Assembly (NCBI GenBank): GCA_016190375.1
Contig: JACPQR010000020.1
Coordinates: 67,665 to 115,188 of the forward strand
From: Deltaproteobacteria bacterium
Lineage (GTDB): Bacteria; Myxococcota_A; Polyangia; JACPQR01
DNA length: 47,524 nt
Direction: 5' to 3'
This document shows positions 7,850 through 17,204 of this stretch, in pieces. Position numbers and translations under genes: made by a program. Every line of letters starts with the position of its first letter. The first letter of the stretch is position 1. The notes below the pieces were generated by a model. It was not told the origin of the DNA and did no database searches. It was given only the letters and a program-made list of their open reading frames with translations.

Positions 7850-10800
7850 CTAGGATGATGCGCCGCGGGTCGCGCCGAGGACGTGGGTCAGTCGACGCAG
7901 GCGGCGCCCGGTTCGGGAGCGCAGGCCCGCCGTGGTGCCGTTCACCGGCGCCTTCGTGCCCCGGCGGAGCTGGAAGACGAAGCGGTCGAGGCGGCGTTCG
8001 TCGAGAGGCGTACCGTCGTCGTAGTAATAGAGCGCGGGCAAGTCGCGCTGGTGGCGGAGGAGGCTCTCGGCGACCTTCCCGTTGTCGCACCCCCAGCAGG
8101 AGGCGAGGACGACGCCGTCGTAGGCGCCCGTGCGCCAGTGGTGGAGCGTGCTTCCCACCGTCAGCGTCGCGCCGCCGTTCGTCGTCCGATCGAGCAGCTC
8201 GTCGCAGCGAGCCAGCGCTCGCTCGATCTCGGGCAGGGGCAGCCAGGGATGCATCTCCTTCACGCGGGCGTACAGCGTGTCCCGCACCGCGACCATGCTC
8301 ACCCGGTAGGGGAGGTGGCTGCGCGCGGTGGCGCCCTGGCCGAAGAGCAGTGCCGGGTGGACCTCGGCGAGGAACTCGAGGAAGTCGCAGGTGGGCTCGA
8401 AGACGATCCGCACGCCACGCTGCGCCAGCTCCTTGCACAGCCCGCCACTGGCGAAGTCGTTGCCCTTCGTCATGAGGTCGCCCGAGAGGAACACCACCGG
8501 CAGCCGTTCGCCGCCGTCGACCGGCCTGCGACGCTCGATCGCCGCGAAGTCGGCCGCCGCGGCATCGATGCGCGCGCAGAGGCGCCGCCATTGCGCCGCG
8601 AGGTGCGTCGCGCCGGCCAGGCCTTCGCGGTCCGGCTCCCCGAGGATCGCCAGAACCGCCTCGGCGTGCTCGCGGTAGCGCGCCTCCGCCTCGCCGGGTG
8701 CCCCCTCGACGGCCAGGTGATACAGGTAGAGCTGTCGGAGGAGATCAACCGCCACCAGCCCGATCCAGACTCTCAGGGTCATTGCGGGGCCTCCTGCGAC
8801 GCGCAGGGCGGTCACGCCGACGTGGTCGTCCCATCCCATCCGCTCCAGGGTGATTCGGTCCTTGAGCGGGAACGACCCGGCGCGGCACATTCGACCCGAG
8901 ATCTGCACGAGCCGCACCTCCTTGTCGGTCGGGTTCTCCTCCAGCCAGTGGCGAAAGGCGCCCCAGATGAGCTGATAGGAGAGGCACTCCTTGCCCGAGC
9001 AGTCTCGACGGCCGCACGCAGCGCTCTGTTCGGAGAGCGGTGGCGCGGCCACGGCATCGTAGCCGGCCGCCCGGTAGACGGCTGCGAAGACCGCGCCGAG
9101 GTAGTCGGTGCCGCTCATGAAGACGTAGCGGACGCCGCGGTCGAGGTAGGGGCCCCGGCGGGGCATCGGCTCGACGACGGCGTACGCCTTGGACGGCGCG
9201 ACCGCCCGCGCGCCCTCTCCCTCGGCGACGAACTGCCGCACCGACTGCAGGAAGGCCTGGATGCGCGTCACGAAGCCGGCCGTGCCGCCGTGGCCGTCGT
9301 TCTCGAGGATCGTGTGGGGGTAGCCCTCGAGCAACGCCTGAAACACCTGCTCCATGAACGACGCCGGGCCGCAACCGAACGACGCGAGGAGAAGCGGGAA
9401 GACGTCCCCGCTCGCTCGCGCCGACGCCGCGGCGCGGAGGTAGCGGTTCGCGTCACCCCAGTAGACCTTGGCCATCGGCGGCGTCGCCGGGTCGATCGGG
9501 AAGCAGTCGACCGGGATCGGCAGCGCGCCGTTGCGACGGAGCAGCCCGGGGATGCCCGCGTTCAGCGAGCGGTCGTGAAGCACGTGCAGCGAGCCGCAGA
9601 CGAGCACCGCCGGGACGCCGTTCGCGCGCGCCCAGGCGAGCGCCGCCTCGCCACGTGCCCGCAGGGACCGTTCGTACTCTGCCTGCGCCCGGTCGGCGGC
9701 TGCCGCAGCGGCCGCGGCCCGCGCCGGATCCGCCCCGAGCTCGGCCGCGATCGCGACCGCCGCGCGCCCGGTGCCGTCGCGGAAGCCGAGCGTCGGGTGG
9801 ACCACCTTCGTCTTTCGGCCGCGCCCGCGCAGCGCCTGCTCCGCCATCTCGGGCAGCGCCTGGGCCGTGACGCAGGTGTCGCCACCCGGCCCGTCGAGAG
9901 CGTGGACGTCCACGATCCTGGGGAAGAGGAGGAGCGGCACGTCGGCGTCGCACACGGCGTGGCTGACCTTGGTCGGGCCACACGAGTCGAAGCTGTTCGC
10001 GAGCTGCTCGCCGATGGCCAGCGAGCGCGCATCGGGGCGCAGCAGCCGCACGCCGTACCCGAGCTCGGCGGCGAGCGTAGCCAGCCACGGCACGTGGCCT
10101 GCGACGGCCCCCACGACGGGGATCGCCACGTCGTGCCCGTTCGTGCCGCGCCGCTCGAAGGCGGCGAGGAGCCCGTCGCGCTCCTCGAACGGATCGGGCG
10201 CGTCCTTGGCGAGCTTGGGCTGGTCGCGCGTCGACAGCTCGAACTTCGGGCAAGCCCCGCCCGTGAAGGTCGTCTCGTGCCGCTCGCCGAGGCGCACCAC
10301 CGTGCGGTCGATGGCGCACAGGGTCCGGCAGTCGTCGTCTCTGCACACCACCTGCGAGCGCTCGGCGATCCGGGCGTCGAGGAACCCCGCTGGGTCGAAC
10401 GGCGGCGCCGCGGCGAGGACGCCGGGGCCGATCTGCGCCGCCGCGGCGAGGCCGATGCCCCATGCCCCCATTGCGCCGGGGTTGGGCGGCACGGTGATGT
10501 CGCGCTCGGCGACCGCGGCGAGGGTCCAGCCGAGCGACGGATTCTGCGCCGGTTTGCCCTGGAAGAAGACGCGCCGCGCCAGGGTCCTCTGCCCCATCAC
10601 GCGGTGCAGGTAGTTGTGGACGACCGAGTACTGGAAGCCGGCGAACAGATCTCCGAGGTCGAACCCCTGCTCGCGGGCGCGCGCCGCCGACTCGGCCACG
10701 TAGACGGTGCACATCTGCCCGAGATCGGGCGGCCGGCGTGCCTCCGACGCCAGCCGCGTCAGCTCGCCCTGGTCGTGCACCTCGTAGAGCGCCGCCTGCT

Positions 10801-12169
10801 CGGCCAGGAACGAGCCCGTCCCGGCGCTGCAAGCCTTGTTCATGTCGCTCTCGATGATCCGGCCGCCGCTCACGCGGATGTACTTGGCGTCCTGGCCGCC
10901 GATCTCGATGATCGACAGGTCGGCGCCGCTGTCCGGGTCGCAGCGGATCGCCGCGGTCGCGTGCGCGACGATCTCGTTCTGGACGACGACTCGCGCCGCA
11001 TCGCCGGGGAATGCGGCGCGGAGCACCGTCGCCACGGCCTGGCGGCCCGAGCCCGTCACACCGATCGCCCGGACGTCGGGCGCTCCGCCGGCGAGGATGG
11101 CGCGTACGAGCCGCTGCGCCGCCTCGACGGGGTTGCCGCGCGTCGTGTCGTACACGTCGATCAAGAGCGCGCCGGTCGCGACCGACGCGAGCGCCGCCTT
11201 GGCTCCCGTCGAGCCGAGGTCGAGCCCCAGCACCGTCGGCACGCGACGCCAGTCCTCGCCGGTCGCCTCGGGTGGGAGCATCGTGACCCGGTCCCGGCTC
11301 GCCGCCGCCGGCGGCAGGGCCGCGAAGATGCGGTCGCGCTTCCGCACCAGAGCCGCCGGGTCGCGCGGCAGCGGCGCGTGCGCCCGCGCCTGTGCGGCGA
11401 GGAGTGCGGCGCCGATCGCCTCGAAGCGATGGAAGTGCTCGGGGCGGTGGACCTCCTCGCCGGCGAGCTCGGCGAGCGCCCGCCGGAGCGCCTCGAGCTG
11501 CGCGCAGCCGCCGATGAGGTAGACCGGACCAGGAACCCGTGCTCGCGCCAGCAGGCCGAAGGCGTTTCGCGCCACCGACTCGAAGTACCCTCGGAAGAGC
11601 GCGCCGTGCGGTCGCCCTTCGTTGGCGTAGTGGGTCATCTCCGACTTGGTGAACACGGAGCAGCGCGCGGTGATCGGTGTCGCCTCCGTGGCGGTGAGCG
11701 CCATGGCATCCGCCTCCGCGAGCGTCAGGCCGAAGCGCGCCGCGATCTTCACCATGTTCTCGCCCGTCCCCGACGAGCACTTCTCGTTCTCCAGGTAACG
11801 GACGTCCCACCGCTGCCCCCCGCCCGGCCTGCGGGTGAGCACGCTGTAGCCGCGCCCGCCCACGCTGATGAGGTTCAGGCTCGGCGGCAGCTCACGGGCG
11901 AAGTCCAGGGCCGCCTCCTGGCAGGCGTCCTCGGGCAGGAGGACGGCGGGCTGGCGCAGGTCGCCGGCGTACAGGCCCGTGGCTCCCAAGGCGCTCGAGC
12001 CGTCGATCTCGCGCGCTCGATACCAGCGGGCGAATGCGGCGAGCGGCTCGCCGCCGTGCGCCTCCACGCCGGTCGCCTCGAGGACGAACGACCCATCCTC
12101 CGCCGCTCGCGCGATGGCCCAATGCAGCGAGGTCTTGCCGAGGTCGCAACCGGCGAATCGCGTCGTCAT
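7850..12169 (-). CDS. Giant CoA-enzyme activase/dehydratase-like fusion protein A (tandem BadF/HgdC ATPase + DUF2229 + HgdB-like)
   Basis: 1439 aa. Two tandem ASKHA ATPase modules of the BadF/BadG/BcrA/HgdC activase family form the N-terminal 580 residues; each keeps a pair of [4Fe-4S] ligands like HgdC Cys127/Cys166: C131 ('CSSGTG') with C170 ('ARCSVF'), and C447 ('NKACSAGTGSF') with C487 ('GQMCTVY'). The second module has 'LDLGSTGAK', 'VTGSGR' and 'IEIGGQDAKYI'. Residues about 600-930 resemble DUF2229 ('CRDDDCRTLC', 'DSCGPTK', 'VDCFPID'). The rest is HgdB/HgdA-like with Cys near 934, 1053-1062, 1095 and 1358. Such proteins use ATP to drive low-potential electrons into a reductase centre. 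Substrate unknown. A GGAGG site and ATGA overlap couple it to the MarR gene. Confidence 0.85.
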   Translation of the reverse strand: MTTRFAGCDLGKTSLHWAIARAAEDGSFVLEATGVEAHGGEPLAAFARWYRAREIDGSSALGATGLYAGDLRQPAVLLPEDACQEAALDFARELPPSLNLISVGGRGYSVLTRRPGGGQRWDVRYLENEKCSSGTGENMVKIAARFGLTLAEADAMALTATEATPITARCSVFTKSEMTHYANEGRPHGALFRGYFESVARNAFGLLARARVPGPVYLIGGCAQLEALRRALAELAGEEVHRPEHFHRFEAIGAALLAAQARAHAPLPRDPAALVRKRDRIFAALPPAAASRDRVTMLPPEATGEDWRRVPTVLGLDLGSTGAKAALASVATGALLIDVYDTTRGNPVEAAQRLVRAILAGGAPDVRAIGVTGSGRQAVATVLRAAFPGDAARVVVQNEIVAHATAAIRCDPDSGADLSIIEIGGQDAKYIRVSGGRIIESDMNKACSAGTGSFLAEQAALYEVHDQGELTRLASEARRPPDLGQMCTVYVAESAARAREQGFDLGDLFAGFQYSVVHNYLHRVMGQRTLARRVFFQGKPAQNPSLGWTLAAVAERDITVPPNPGAMGAWGIGLAAAAQIGPGVLAAAPPFDPAGFLDARIAERSQVVCRDDDCRTLCAIDRTVVRLGERHETTFTGGACPKFELSTRDQPKLAKDAPDPFEERDGLLAAFERRGTNGHDVAIPVVGAVAGHVPWLATLAAELGYGVRLLRPDARSLAIGEQLANSFDSCGPTKVSHAVCDADVPLLLFPRIVDVHALDGPGGDTCVTAQALPEMAEQALRGRGRKTKVVHPTLGFRDGTGRAAVAIAAELGADPARAAAAAAAADRAQAEYERSLRARGEAALAWARANGVPAVLVCGSLHVLHDRSLNAGIPGLLRRNGALPIPVDCFPIDPATPPMAKVYWGDANRYLRAAASARASGDVFPLLLASFGCGPASFMEQVFQALLEGYPHTILENDGHGGTAGFVTRIQAFLQSVRQFVAEGEGARAVAPSKAYAVVEPMPRRGPYLDRGVRYVFMSGTDYLGAVFAAVYRAAGYDAVAAPPLSEQSAACGRRDCSGKECLSYQLIWGAFRHWLEENPTDKEVRLVQISGRMCRAGSFPLKDRITLERMGWDDHVGVTALRVAGGPAMTLRVWIGLVAVDLLRQLYLYHLAVEGAPGEAEARYREHAEAVLAILGEPDREGLAGATHLAAQWRRLCARIDAAAADFAAIERRRPVDGGERLPVVFLSGDLMTKGNDFASGGLCKELAQRGVRIVFEPTCDFLEFLAEVHPALLFGQGATARSHLPYRVSMVAVRDTLYARVKEMHPWLPLPEIERALARCDELLDRTTNGGATLTVGSTLHHWRTGAYDGVVLASCWGCDNGKVAESLLRHQRDLPALYYYDDGTPLDERRLDRFVFQLRRGTKAPVNGTTAGLRSRTGRRLRRLTHVLGATRGASS

Positions 12170-12624
12170 CGTGCCTCCTCCTCGGGTCCTCGCGCGTTCG
12201 CCAGAAGGCGGCGGAGGGTGTGCTTGAGCCTGTCGATCTCGGCGACCCCGATCCCCCGGGTGACCCGCGCCAGCATCTCGTCCACGATTTCACGTGCGCG
12301 CGCCTCGACGGCCTTCCCTCGGGGCGTGAGCCGCACCCTCTGCGCGCGGCGGTCGTCGGGATCGGCGACACGCTCGATCAGGGCATCCCGCTCCATGCGG
12401 TCGAGGAGCCCCGTCATCGTCGAAGGCTCCAGCCCGGCGCGACGGCCGAGCTCGGTGGTCTTCTGGCCGTCCTCTTGCCACAGGCTGAGCAGCACGCCCA
12501 GGTACGCGGGCTTCACCTCGCCGACGCCGGCCTCCTCGAAGCAGCGGCGCAGCGCCGCCGTCGCAGAGAGCGTGGCGCGCGACAAGAGGTAGTAGAGGCA
12601 GTCCCCTGGTCGCCGGGCGGTCAT
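12166..12624 (-). CDS. MarR-family transcriptional regulator
   Basis: 152 aa from the ATG at 12624; an ATG at 12660 is possible but would lie inside the -35 box. Winged-helix MarR layout: helices in residues 5-35, HTH 'KTTELGRRAGLEPSTMTGLLDRME' at about residues 57-80, wing 'LIERVADPDDRRAQRVRLTPRGKAV' (residues about 83-107) with the conserved D-x-R wing tip, then a C-terminal dimerisation helix. It is placed between two giant activase genes on the same strand; its stop overlaps the start of protein A (ATGA). A 12-bp palindrome at 12630-12641 overlaps its own promoter, implying autorepression and control of the downstream activase. An acyl-CoA or aromatic ligand is a guess from context. Confidence 0.9.
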   Translation of the reverse strand: MTARRPGDCLYYLLSRATLSATAALRRCFEEAGVGEVKPAYLGVLLSLWQEDGQKTTELGRRAGLEPSTMTGLLDRMERDALIERVADPDDRRAQRVRLTPRGKAVEARAREIVDEMLARVTRGIGVAEIDRLKHTLRRLLANARGPEEEAR

Positions 12625-12629
12625 GACGC

Positions 12630-12660
12630 TACGTATACGTAATATTCGGATCCGTGGCAA
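12630..12660 (-). promoter_or_regulatory. Leaderless promoter with 12-bp palindromic operator for marR-activase A
   Basis: TTGCCA (12655-12660) and TATACG (12632-12637) are separated by 17 nt; 7 nt later comes the ATG at 12624, so transcription should begin at the start codon. TACGTATACGTA (12630-12641) is a perfect palindrome covering the -10 box, well placed for MarR-type repression. Confidence 0.6.
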
Positions 12661-12705
12661 GCGCGGCGTGCCTCGTGTCCGAGATTCGCCGAGGTGGCGC
12701 GACGT

Positions 12706-15700
12706 CTACTGCCGGCGTGCGAGTGGAATCAGATCGCCCCAGGGCGCGGGGGTCTGGGCGAGCATCCTGAAGCTGCTCGTGGCGGAGCGGCGGATCTGGA
12801 CGAGCGTGTCGCGTCCGAGGGCGGGCAGGAAGCGGGTGGGGCGGTGCGCGGTGGAGGGCTTCTTCTTGCGGAAGCGCTCGTGGACCTCGAACGCGAAGCT
12901 GTCGACGACCTCGGGGTCGATCGGGTCGCCGTTCAGGGGGATCGTGAGGTTCAGCAGGCCCTCGCGCTCGGCCACGTGGAAGAACTGGGCCTCGGCGATC
13001 TTGTTCGGCATGCACTCGAGCGGGCCCACGCTGACCACGGCGTCGATCTGGCGCTCGCGCCACTCGTGGATCGGGCCCCCGAGCGTCAGGACCGCCTCGC
13101 CGTGCAGATCCGAGCGCAGGTAGGACGACGACGCGGCGAGCGAGTGCTGGACGCTCGTCCGCTGCGACCAGCCGAGCCTGCTTCCCGCGGCCGCCCACAT
13201 GACGTTCTGGATGAGCGTCTGCACCCAGCTCGACATCTGCGAGCCGAACGGCGCCTGGGCGCCCATCGCCTCGAGGTTCAGGTAGTCAGTGTACTCGAGC
13301 CACTCGTTGAAGGGCGCGAAGCGCACCCGGATGCCGCGTTGCTCGAGCTTGTCGACGATGAAGTCGTTCGTGAACGGGTCGCACCTGGCGTAGACCTCGC
13401 CGACGAGCAGGACCGTCGGCACCGCCCTCGGCTCCTTGATCCGCGCGAGCTCGGCGGCTGCGCGGCGACACAGGTCCCAGCAACCAAAGAGCCTGCCGGA
13501 CGCGACCTGCATGAGCGCCCCCGGAACGGACACGTCGCCGGCGCCCTCCAGACGGAGCTGGCGGAGCAGCTCGGCGTGCCACCGCTCGTAGATCTCGAGC
13601 GCCGCACCGGGCTCCCTCTCGACCGGACGCGCATCGAACAGGGACTCGAGAAGCAGGTCCGATGCCATGAAGCCGGTGAACACCAGGACCGCGAAGCCCT
13701 GCGGGACGCCGGTGAAGTAGCCGCCGTCGTCGGGCGACCAGACCCCGACGCGATCCTTCCAGCCCAACCGCTCGAGGATGATCTTGTGGAGCAGGTTGTA
13801 GACGCCGAAGCGACACGGCCCACGGGCCGTCGGCATGAAGAACACGAACTGGTCGTCGCCCCCGCGCTCCCGCTCGATCCGCTCGAGGAGGCTGCCGAGC
13901 GTGATCGTCATCGGCACGCACTCCTTGCCGGACGTGTAGCGGCGTCCCAGCCGCACGGTGTCCGTCGTCGGCATCGGAAGGGTCTCGGCGCGGACGCCCA
14001 GGCCCTGCAGACAGGCAGCCAGCGCCTCAGCCCCCGGCCCCATCCTCGGGATGATGACCCGCGCCCCTCTCTTGCGGATTTCGTCGAGCGTGTCCTTCCG
14101 GCGCCCGACCGCGAGCAGATCGTTCTCCGCTTTCGCGACGGCTCCGCCGGCCAGATCGGACCGGACGCAGTGGAGGAATGCCTCGACGCGGGTCTTCGTC
14201 CCGGCGTCGCCCGAGTGGCCGTCGGTCTCGAGGACCGCGAAGGGCTTGCCCTCCATCAGGTAGCCGTAGAAATGCAGGGTGAAGCTGTCGGGCCCGCAGG
14301 AGTAGTTCGAGCAGTAGACGCTGTAGATGCCTGGCGTCCTGCGGATCTGGTGCGCCGCGCGGAGGTTTCGCTGCCCGTGGCCCCAGTAGACGTCGTCGAA
14401 GGCCGGCACGTCGCCATCGACCGGGTAGCAGTCGACCGGGATGGCAATCGCGCCCTGCTCGCGCAGGATCGCCGGGACGTTGGAGTTCAGGACCTTGTTG
14501 TAGATGGTGTAGGGCCGGCCGAGCACGACGACCGGAACGATGCCGTGCACGGCGCTGAACTCGAGCGCCCGCCGTCCCAGGTCCAGGCACCGAGCCTCGA
14601 AGCGGCTCTGCTCGTCGATCGCCTTCTCGACGGCGGCCGCGAAGAGCTCGTCGGGGGCTCCGAGGTCCCGGGCGAGCCTCCGGCAGCTCGAGCGAAGCTC
14701 CTCGGACCGCAGGTTCCGCTCGCCGACGTCGATGACCGTCGAGACGATGGTCGTGCCCTCGCGCTTGCCGAGGTCCATGCGCAGCATGTCGGGGCTTCCC
14801 TGCACGATCGGGCAGACCGAGCTGGCGGTCTCGTCGGCCACGCGCGGCAGGGACCGCACCATGGGCAAGAGGAGGAAATCGGGCCTCTGATCCGCCATGG
14901 CGCCGACGAGCCCGTGGTAGAGCTGCATCGGAGCGCAGAACGGGACGTTCGCCTCCTCGATGCCGCGCTTGAGCGTCGCGTGATCGGCGCCGGTCGAGAC
15001 GGTCGGCCGGAATCCCAGCTCGGCCAGGAACGAGGCGAAGAAGGGGAAGAGCCCCTTGAGCAGGAACTCGTCCGTGAGCGCGACGCTCGGCGCCCCCGGT
15101 GCAATCGGCAGCGACTCCAGGAGCCGCTGCACCAGGTCCTCGCGCTCGCGGAACGGATCGGGCGACAGATCCGGCAGCTTCTTCTTGCGCGTGCCCTTGT
15201 CCCACAGCGAGCAACCGCCGCCCCAGAGATACCGCTTCCGCCGTTCGTTGACGCGGGTCGTGATGCCGTCGATGCGGCACCGGTTGCCGGCACCCCCGCA
15301 GCCACGGGTCGCCTTGCAGACGAAGGTGTCCTTCTTCTCGACCTGCGCGCCCAGGAAGGCCGCGGGATCGACGCATTCCTCGCTTCCCCCGAGCTCATCC
15401 TTCGTGAGCAGCGCGATCCCCAGCGCCCCGACGGTTCCCGGGTTCGGCGGGATGACGACACGGCCGCCGGTCTGACGCGCCACCGCGGCCCCGAGCGCAT
15501 CGGCGGAGAAGGGCATGCCCTGGCAGAAGACCACCTGCCCGACCGTCCGGCTGCCCTTCACCCGGTTGAGGTAGTTCTGGATGATCGAGTCGTAGATTCC
15601 CGCGATGATCGCGCCCTGACCGACGCCAGCTCCTACCGCCTGATCCACGATCTCGGCCATGAAGACCGAGCAGTGCTGCCCGAGCGAGACGCCCGACGAG

Positions 15701-17118
15701 GACTCGAGCGCCGCTCCTCCGAGCTGAGACACGTCGCCCACGCCCGAGAACTTGCTGCCCTGCTCCTCGATGAACGAGCCGGTACCCGCGCTGCAGGCCT
15801 CGTTCATGGCGGCATCGACCACGCGCCCGCCCGCGAGCCTGATGTACTTCGCGTCCTGGCCGCCGATCTCGAAGATCGTGTCGACCCGTGGGTCGAAGTG
15901 CAGGGCTCCCCGCGCGTGGGCGGCGATCTCGTTGAGCACGAAGACCGAGTCCGAGCCGTAGCAGGTCGCCATGAGCGAGCCCACGATCTCGCGGCCCGAG
16001 CCCGTCACGCCGAGCGCGACGACTCGAAGGCCGCCCGCCGGCCCGTCGACGAACCGCTTCATCAGCGCCTGCGCGGCGCCCACCGGCGTGCCGTTGGTCT
16101 TGAGATACCCCTCCCAGACGACCTCGCTCGTCTCGCGGCAGAGCGCCACGACCTTCGAACCGGTCGACCCGATGTCGAAGCCGAGAATGACCGGCTTGGC
16201 CGAGGTGGGCGCGGGGGGCGGCGCCGTCATGCGCTCGACCTGTCCGAGGTAGCTCGACAGCGCGGGCAGCTCCTCGAGCTGCGCCTTGGGCGGCCTCGCC
16301 AGGAGCGCGTCGATGGCCGGCGGTCGCCCTTCCCGCTCCGCCGCGATCACGGCGCAGCCGAGCGCCTCGACGTACAGGCCGTCGTCGCCGTCGAGCGAGA
16401 CGAGCTGCATCCCGTGCCGCTCGAGGAAGCGGCCGAAGTTCTCGTGGATCCGGCGCGACCGCGCGACGCCGCCGATCAGCGAGACGCGCTCGGGGCAGAT
16501 CCGGGGCTTGATCAGGACCTGGACGTTCTCGCAGACCGCGTCGTACAGCCCGGCGAGGATCCGCGCGCGCTCCTCGCCCTTGTTCGCGAGGTGGGTCATG
16601 TCCGTCTTGAGGATGACGGGACAGCGGCCCGACAGCGGTGCCGCGTCCTGGACGTCCGCGCAGAGCTCGCTCGCCTGCTCGACCGTCAGGTCGAAGCGCT
16701 CCACGAGCTGGCGCAGGAAGTTCCCCGTTCCCTGGGAGCACCGGCTGTTCTCGCGAAACACCTCGAGGCCCGAGGGGCGAAGCTCGAGGACCGAGAAGCC
16801 GTGCCCGCCGATGGAGACGACCGTCGCCTCGCGGTCGCCCCGGAGGAACCGGAAGCCGGCCACCTGCGCCTGCTGGGTGGGGATCCTCTGCAGCGCGAGC
16901 TGCCGACCGAGGCGGCCGCTGACCGCCGCGGCGGCCACGCCGTCCCAGCGCCACGCCCGGAGCAGCTCCAGGACGACCCGGCCGGGCTCCTTGCCGTGCT
17001 CGGCGATCTGCCGTCTGGCCCAGGAGAGAGGCCTTCCACCCTCACGGACCAGCTCGACCAGCTTGACCGTCTCGGTACCTATGTCGATCCCAACGATGCG
17101 GTGGCTACGGGCTCGCAT
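12706..17118 (-). CDS. Giant CoA-enzyme activase/dehydratase-like fusion protein B
   Basis: 1470 aa from the ATG at 17118; a TTG at 17133 would add five residues. Same plan as protein A but clearly diverged. The first ASKHA module ('IVGIDIGTETVKL') has C127 ('CSQGTGNF') and C166 ('GRCPVI'); the second ('GFDIGSTGSKVV', 'VTGSGREI', 'FEIGGQDAKYI') has C442 ('NEACSAGTGSF') and C483 ('GQHCSVFM'). A DUF2229-like part follows with 'CKATRGCGGAGNRCRID' near 606-622, 'VPFCAPMQLYHG', 'DCYPVDG' and 'CSNYSCGPDSF'. The C-terminal HgdB-like part carries 'TSGKECVPMT', 'FGCWDLCRRA' and 'GPLECMPNKIAE'. No free-standing HgdA/HgdB genes lie nearby, so activation and catalysis may be in one chain. Transcribed ahead of marR, which has its own promoter. 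Confidence 0.85.
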   Translation of the reverse strand: MRARSHRIVGIDIGTETVKLVELVREGGRPLSWARRQIAEHGKEPGRVVLELLRAWRWDGVAAAAVSGRLGRQLALQRIPTQQAQVAGFRFLRGDREATVVSIGGHGFSVLELRPSGLEVFRENSRCSQGTGNFLRQLVERFDLTVEQASELCADVQDAAPLSGRCPVILKTDMTHLANKGEERARILAGLYDAVCENVQVLIKPRICPERVSLIGGVARSRRIHENFGRFLERHGMQLVSLDGDDGLYVEALGCAVIAAEREGRPPAIDALLARPPKAQLEELPALSSYLGQVERMTAPPPAPTSAKPVILGFDIGSTGSKVVALCRETSEVVWEGYLKTNGTPVGAAQALMKRFVDGPAGGLRVVALGVTGSGREIVGSLMATCYGSDSVFVLNEIAAHARGALHFDPRVDTIFEIGGQDAKYIRLAGGRVVDAAMNEACSAGTGSFIEEQGSKFSGVGDVSQLGGAALESSSGVSLGQHCSVFMAEIVDQAVGAGVGQGAIIAGIYDSIIQNYLNRVKGSRTVGQVVFCQGMPFSADALGAAVARQTGGRVVIPPNPGTVGALGIALLTKDELGGSEECVDPAAFLGAQVEKKDTFVCKATRGCGGAGNRCRIDGITTRVNERRKRYLWGGGCSLWDKGTRKKKLPDLSPDPFREREDLVQRLLESLPIAPGAPSVALTDEFLLKGLFPFFASFLAELGFRPTVSTGADHATLKRGIEEANVPFCAPMQLYHGLVGAMADQRPDFLLLPMVRSLPRVADETASSVCPIVQGSPDMLRMDLGKREGTTIVSTVIDVGERNLRSEELRSSCRRLARDLGAPDELFAAAVEKAIDEQSRFEARCLDLGRRALEFSAVHGIVPVVVLGRPYTIYNKVLNSNVPAILREQGAIAIPVDCYPVDGDVPAFDDVYWGHGQRNLRAAHQIRRTPGIYSVYCSNYSCGPDSFTLHFYGYLMEGKPFAVLETDGHSGDAGTKTRVEAFLHCVRSDLAGGAVAKAENDLLAVGRRKDTLDEIRKRGARVIIPRMGPGAEALAACLQGLGVRAETLPMPTTDTVRLGRRYTSGKECVPMTITLGSLLERIERERGGDDQFVFFMPTARGPCRFGVYNLLHKIILERLGWKDRVGVWSPDDGGYFTGVPQGFAVLVFTGFMASDLLLESLFDARPVEREPGAALEIYERWHAELLRQLRLEGAGDVSVPGALMQVASGRLFGCWDLCRRAAAELARIKEPRAVPTVLLVGEVYARCDPFTNDFIVDKLEQRGIRVRFAPFNEWLEYTDYLNLEAMGAQAPFGSQMSSWVQTLIQNVMWAAAGSRLGWSQRTSVQHSLAASSSYLRSDLHGEAVLTLGGPIHEWRERQIDAVVSVGPLECMPNKIAEAQFFHVAEREGLLNLTIPLNGDPIDPEVVDSFAFEVHERFRKKKPSTAHRPTRFLPALGRDTLVQIRRSATSSFRMLAQTPAPWGDLIPLARRQ

Positions 17119-17204
17119 GAACCGCGCAGCCAACCACGATCCGAAGTTCGTGACAAGGGGGCCGGGGCACGTGACGTGATCGACGCGGGCGAACGCCTCC
17201 GGAG

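Noticed and set aside
7883..12592. A plus-strand frame of more than 1500 codons opposite giant protein A.
   Set aside because: It is Arg/Ala/Glu-rich with no domain motif, and it covers a gene with intact cofactor motifs on the other strand. Long antisense frames are expected in DNA this GC-rich.
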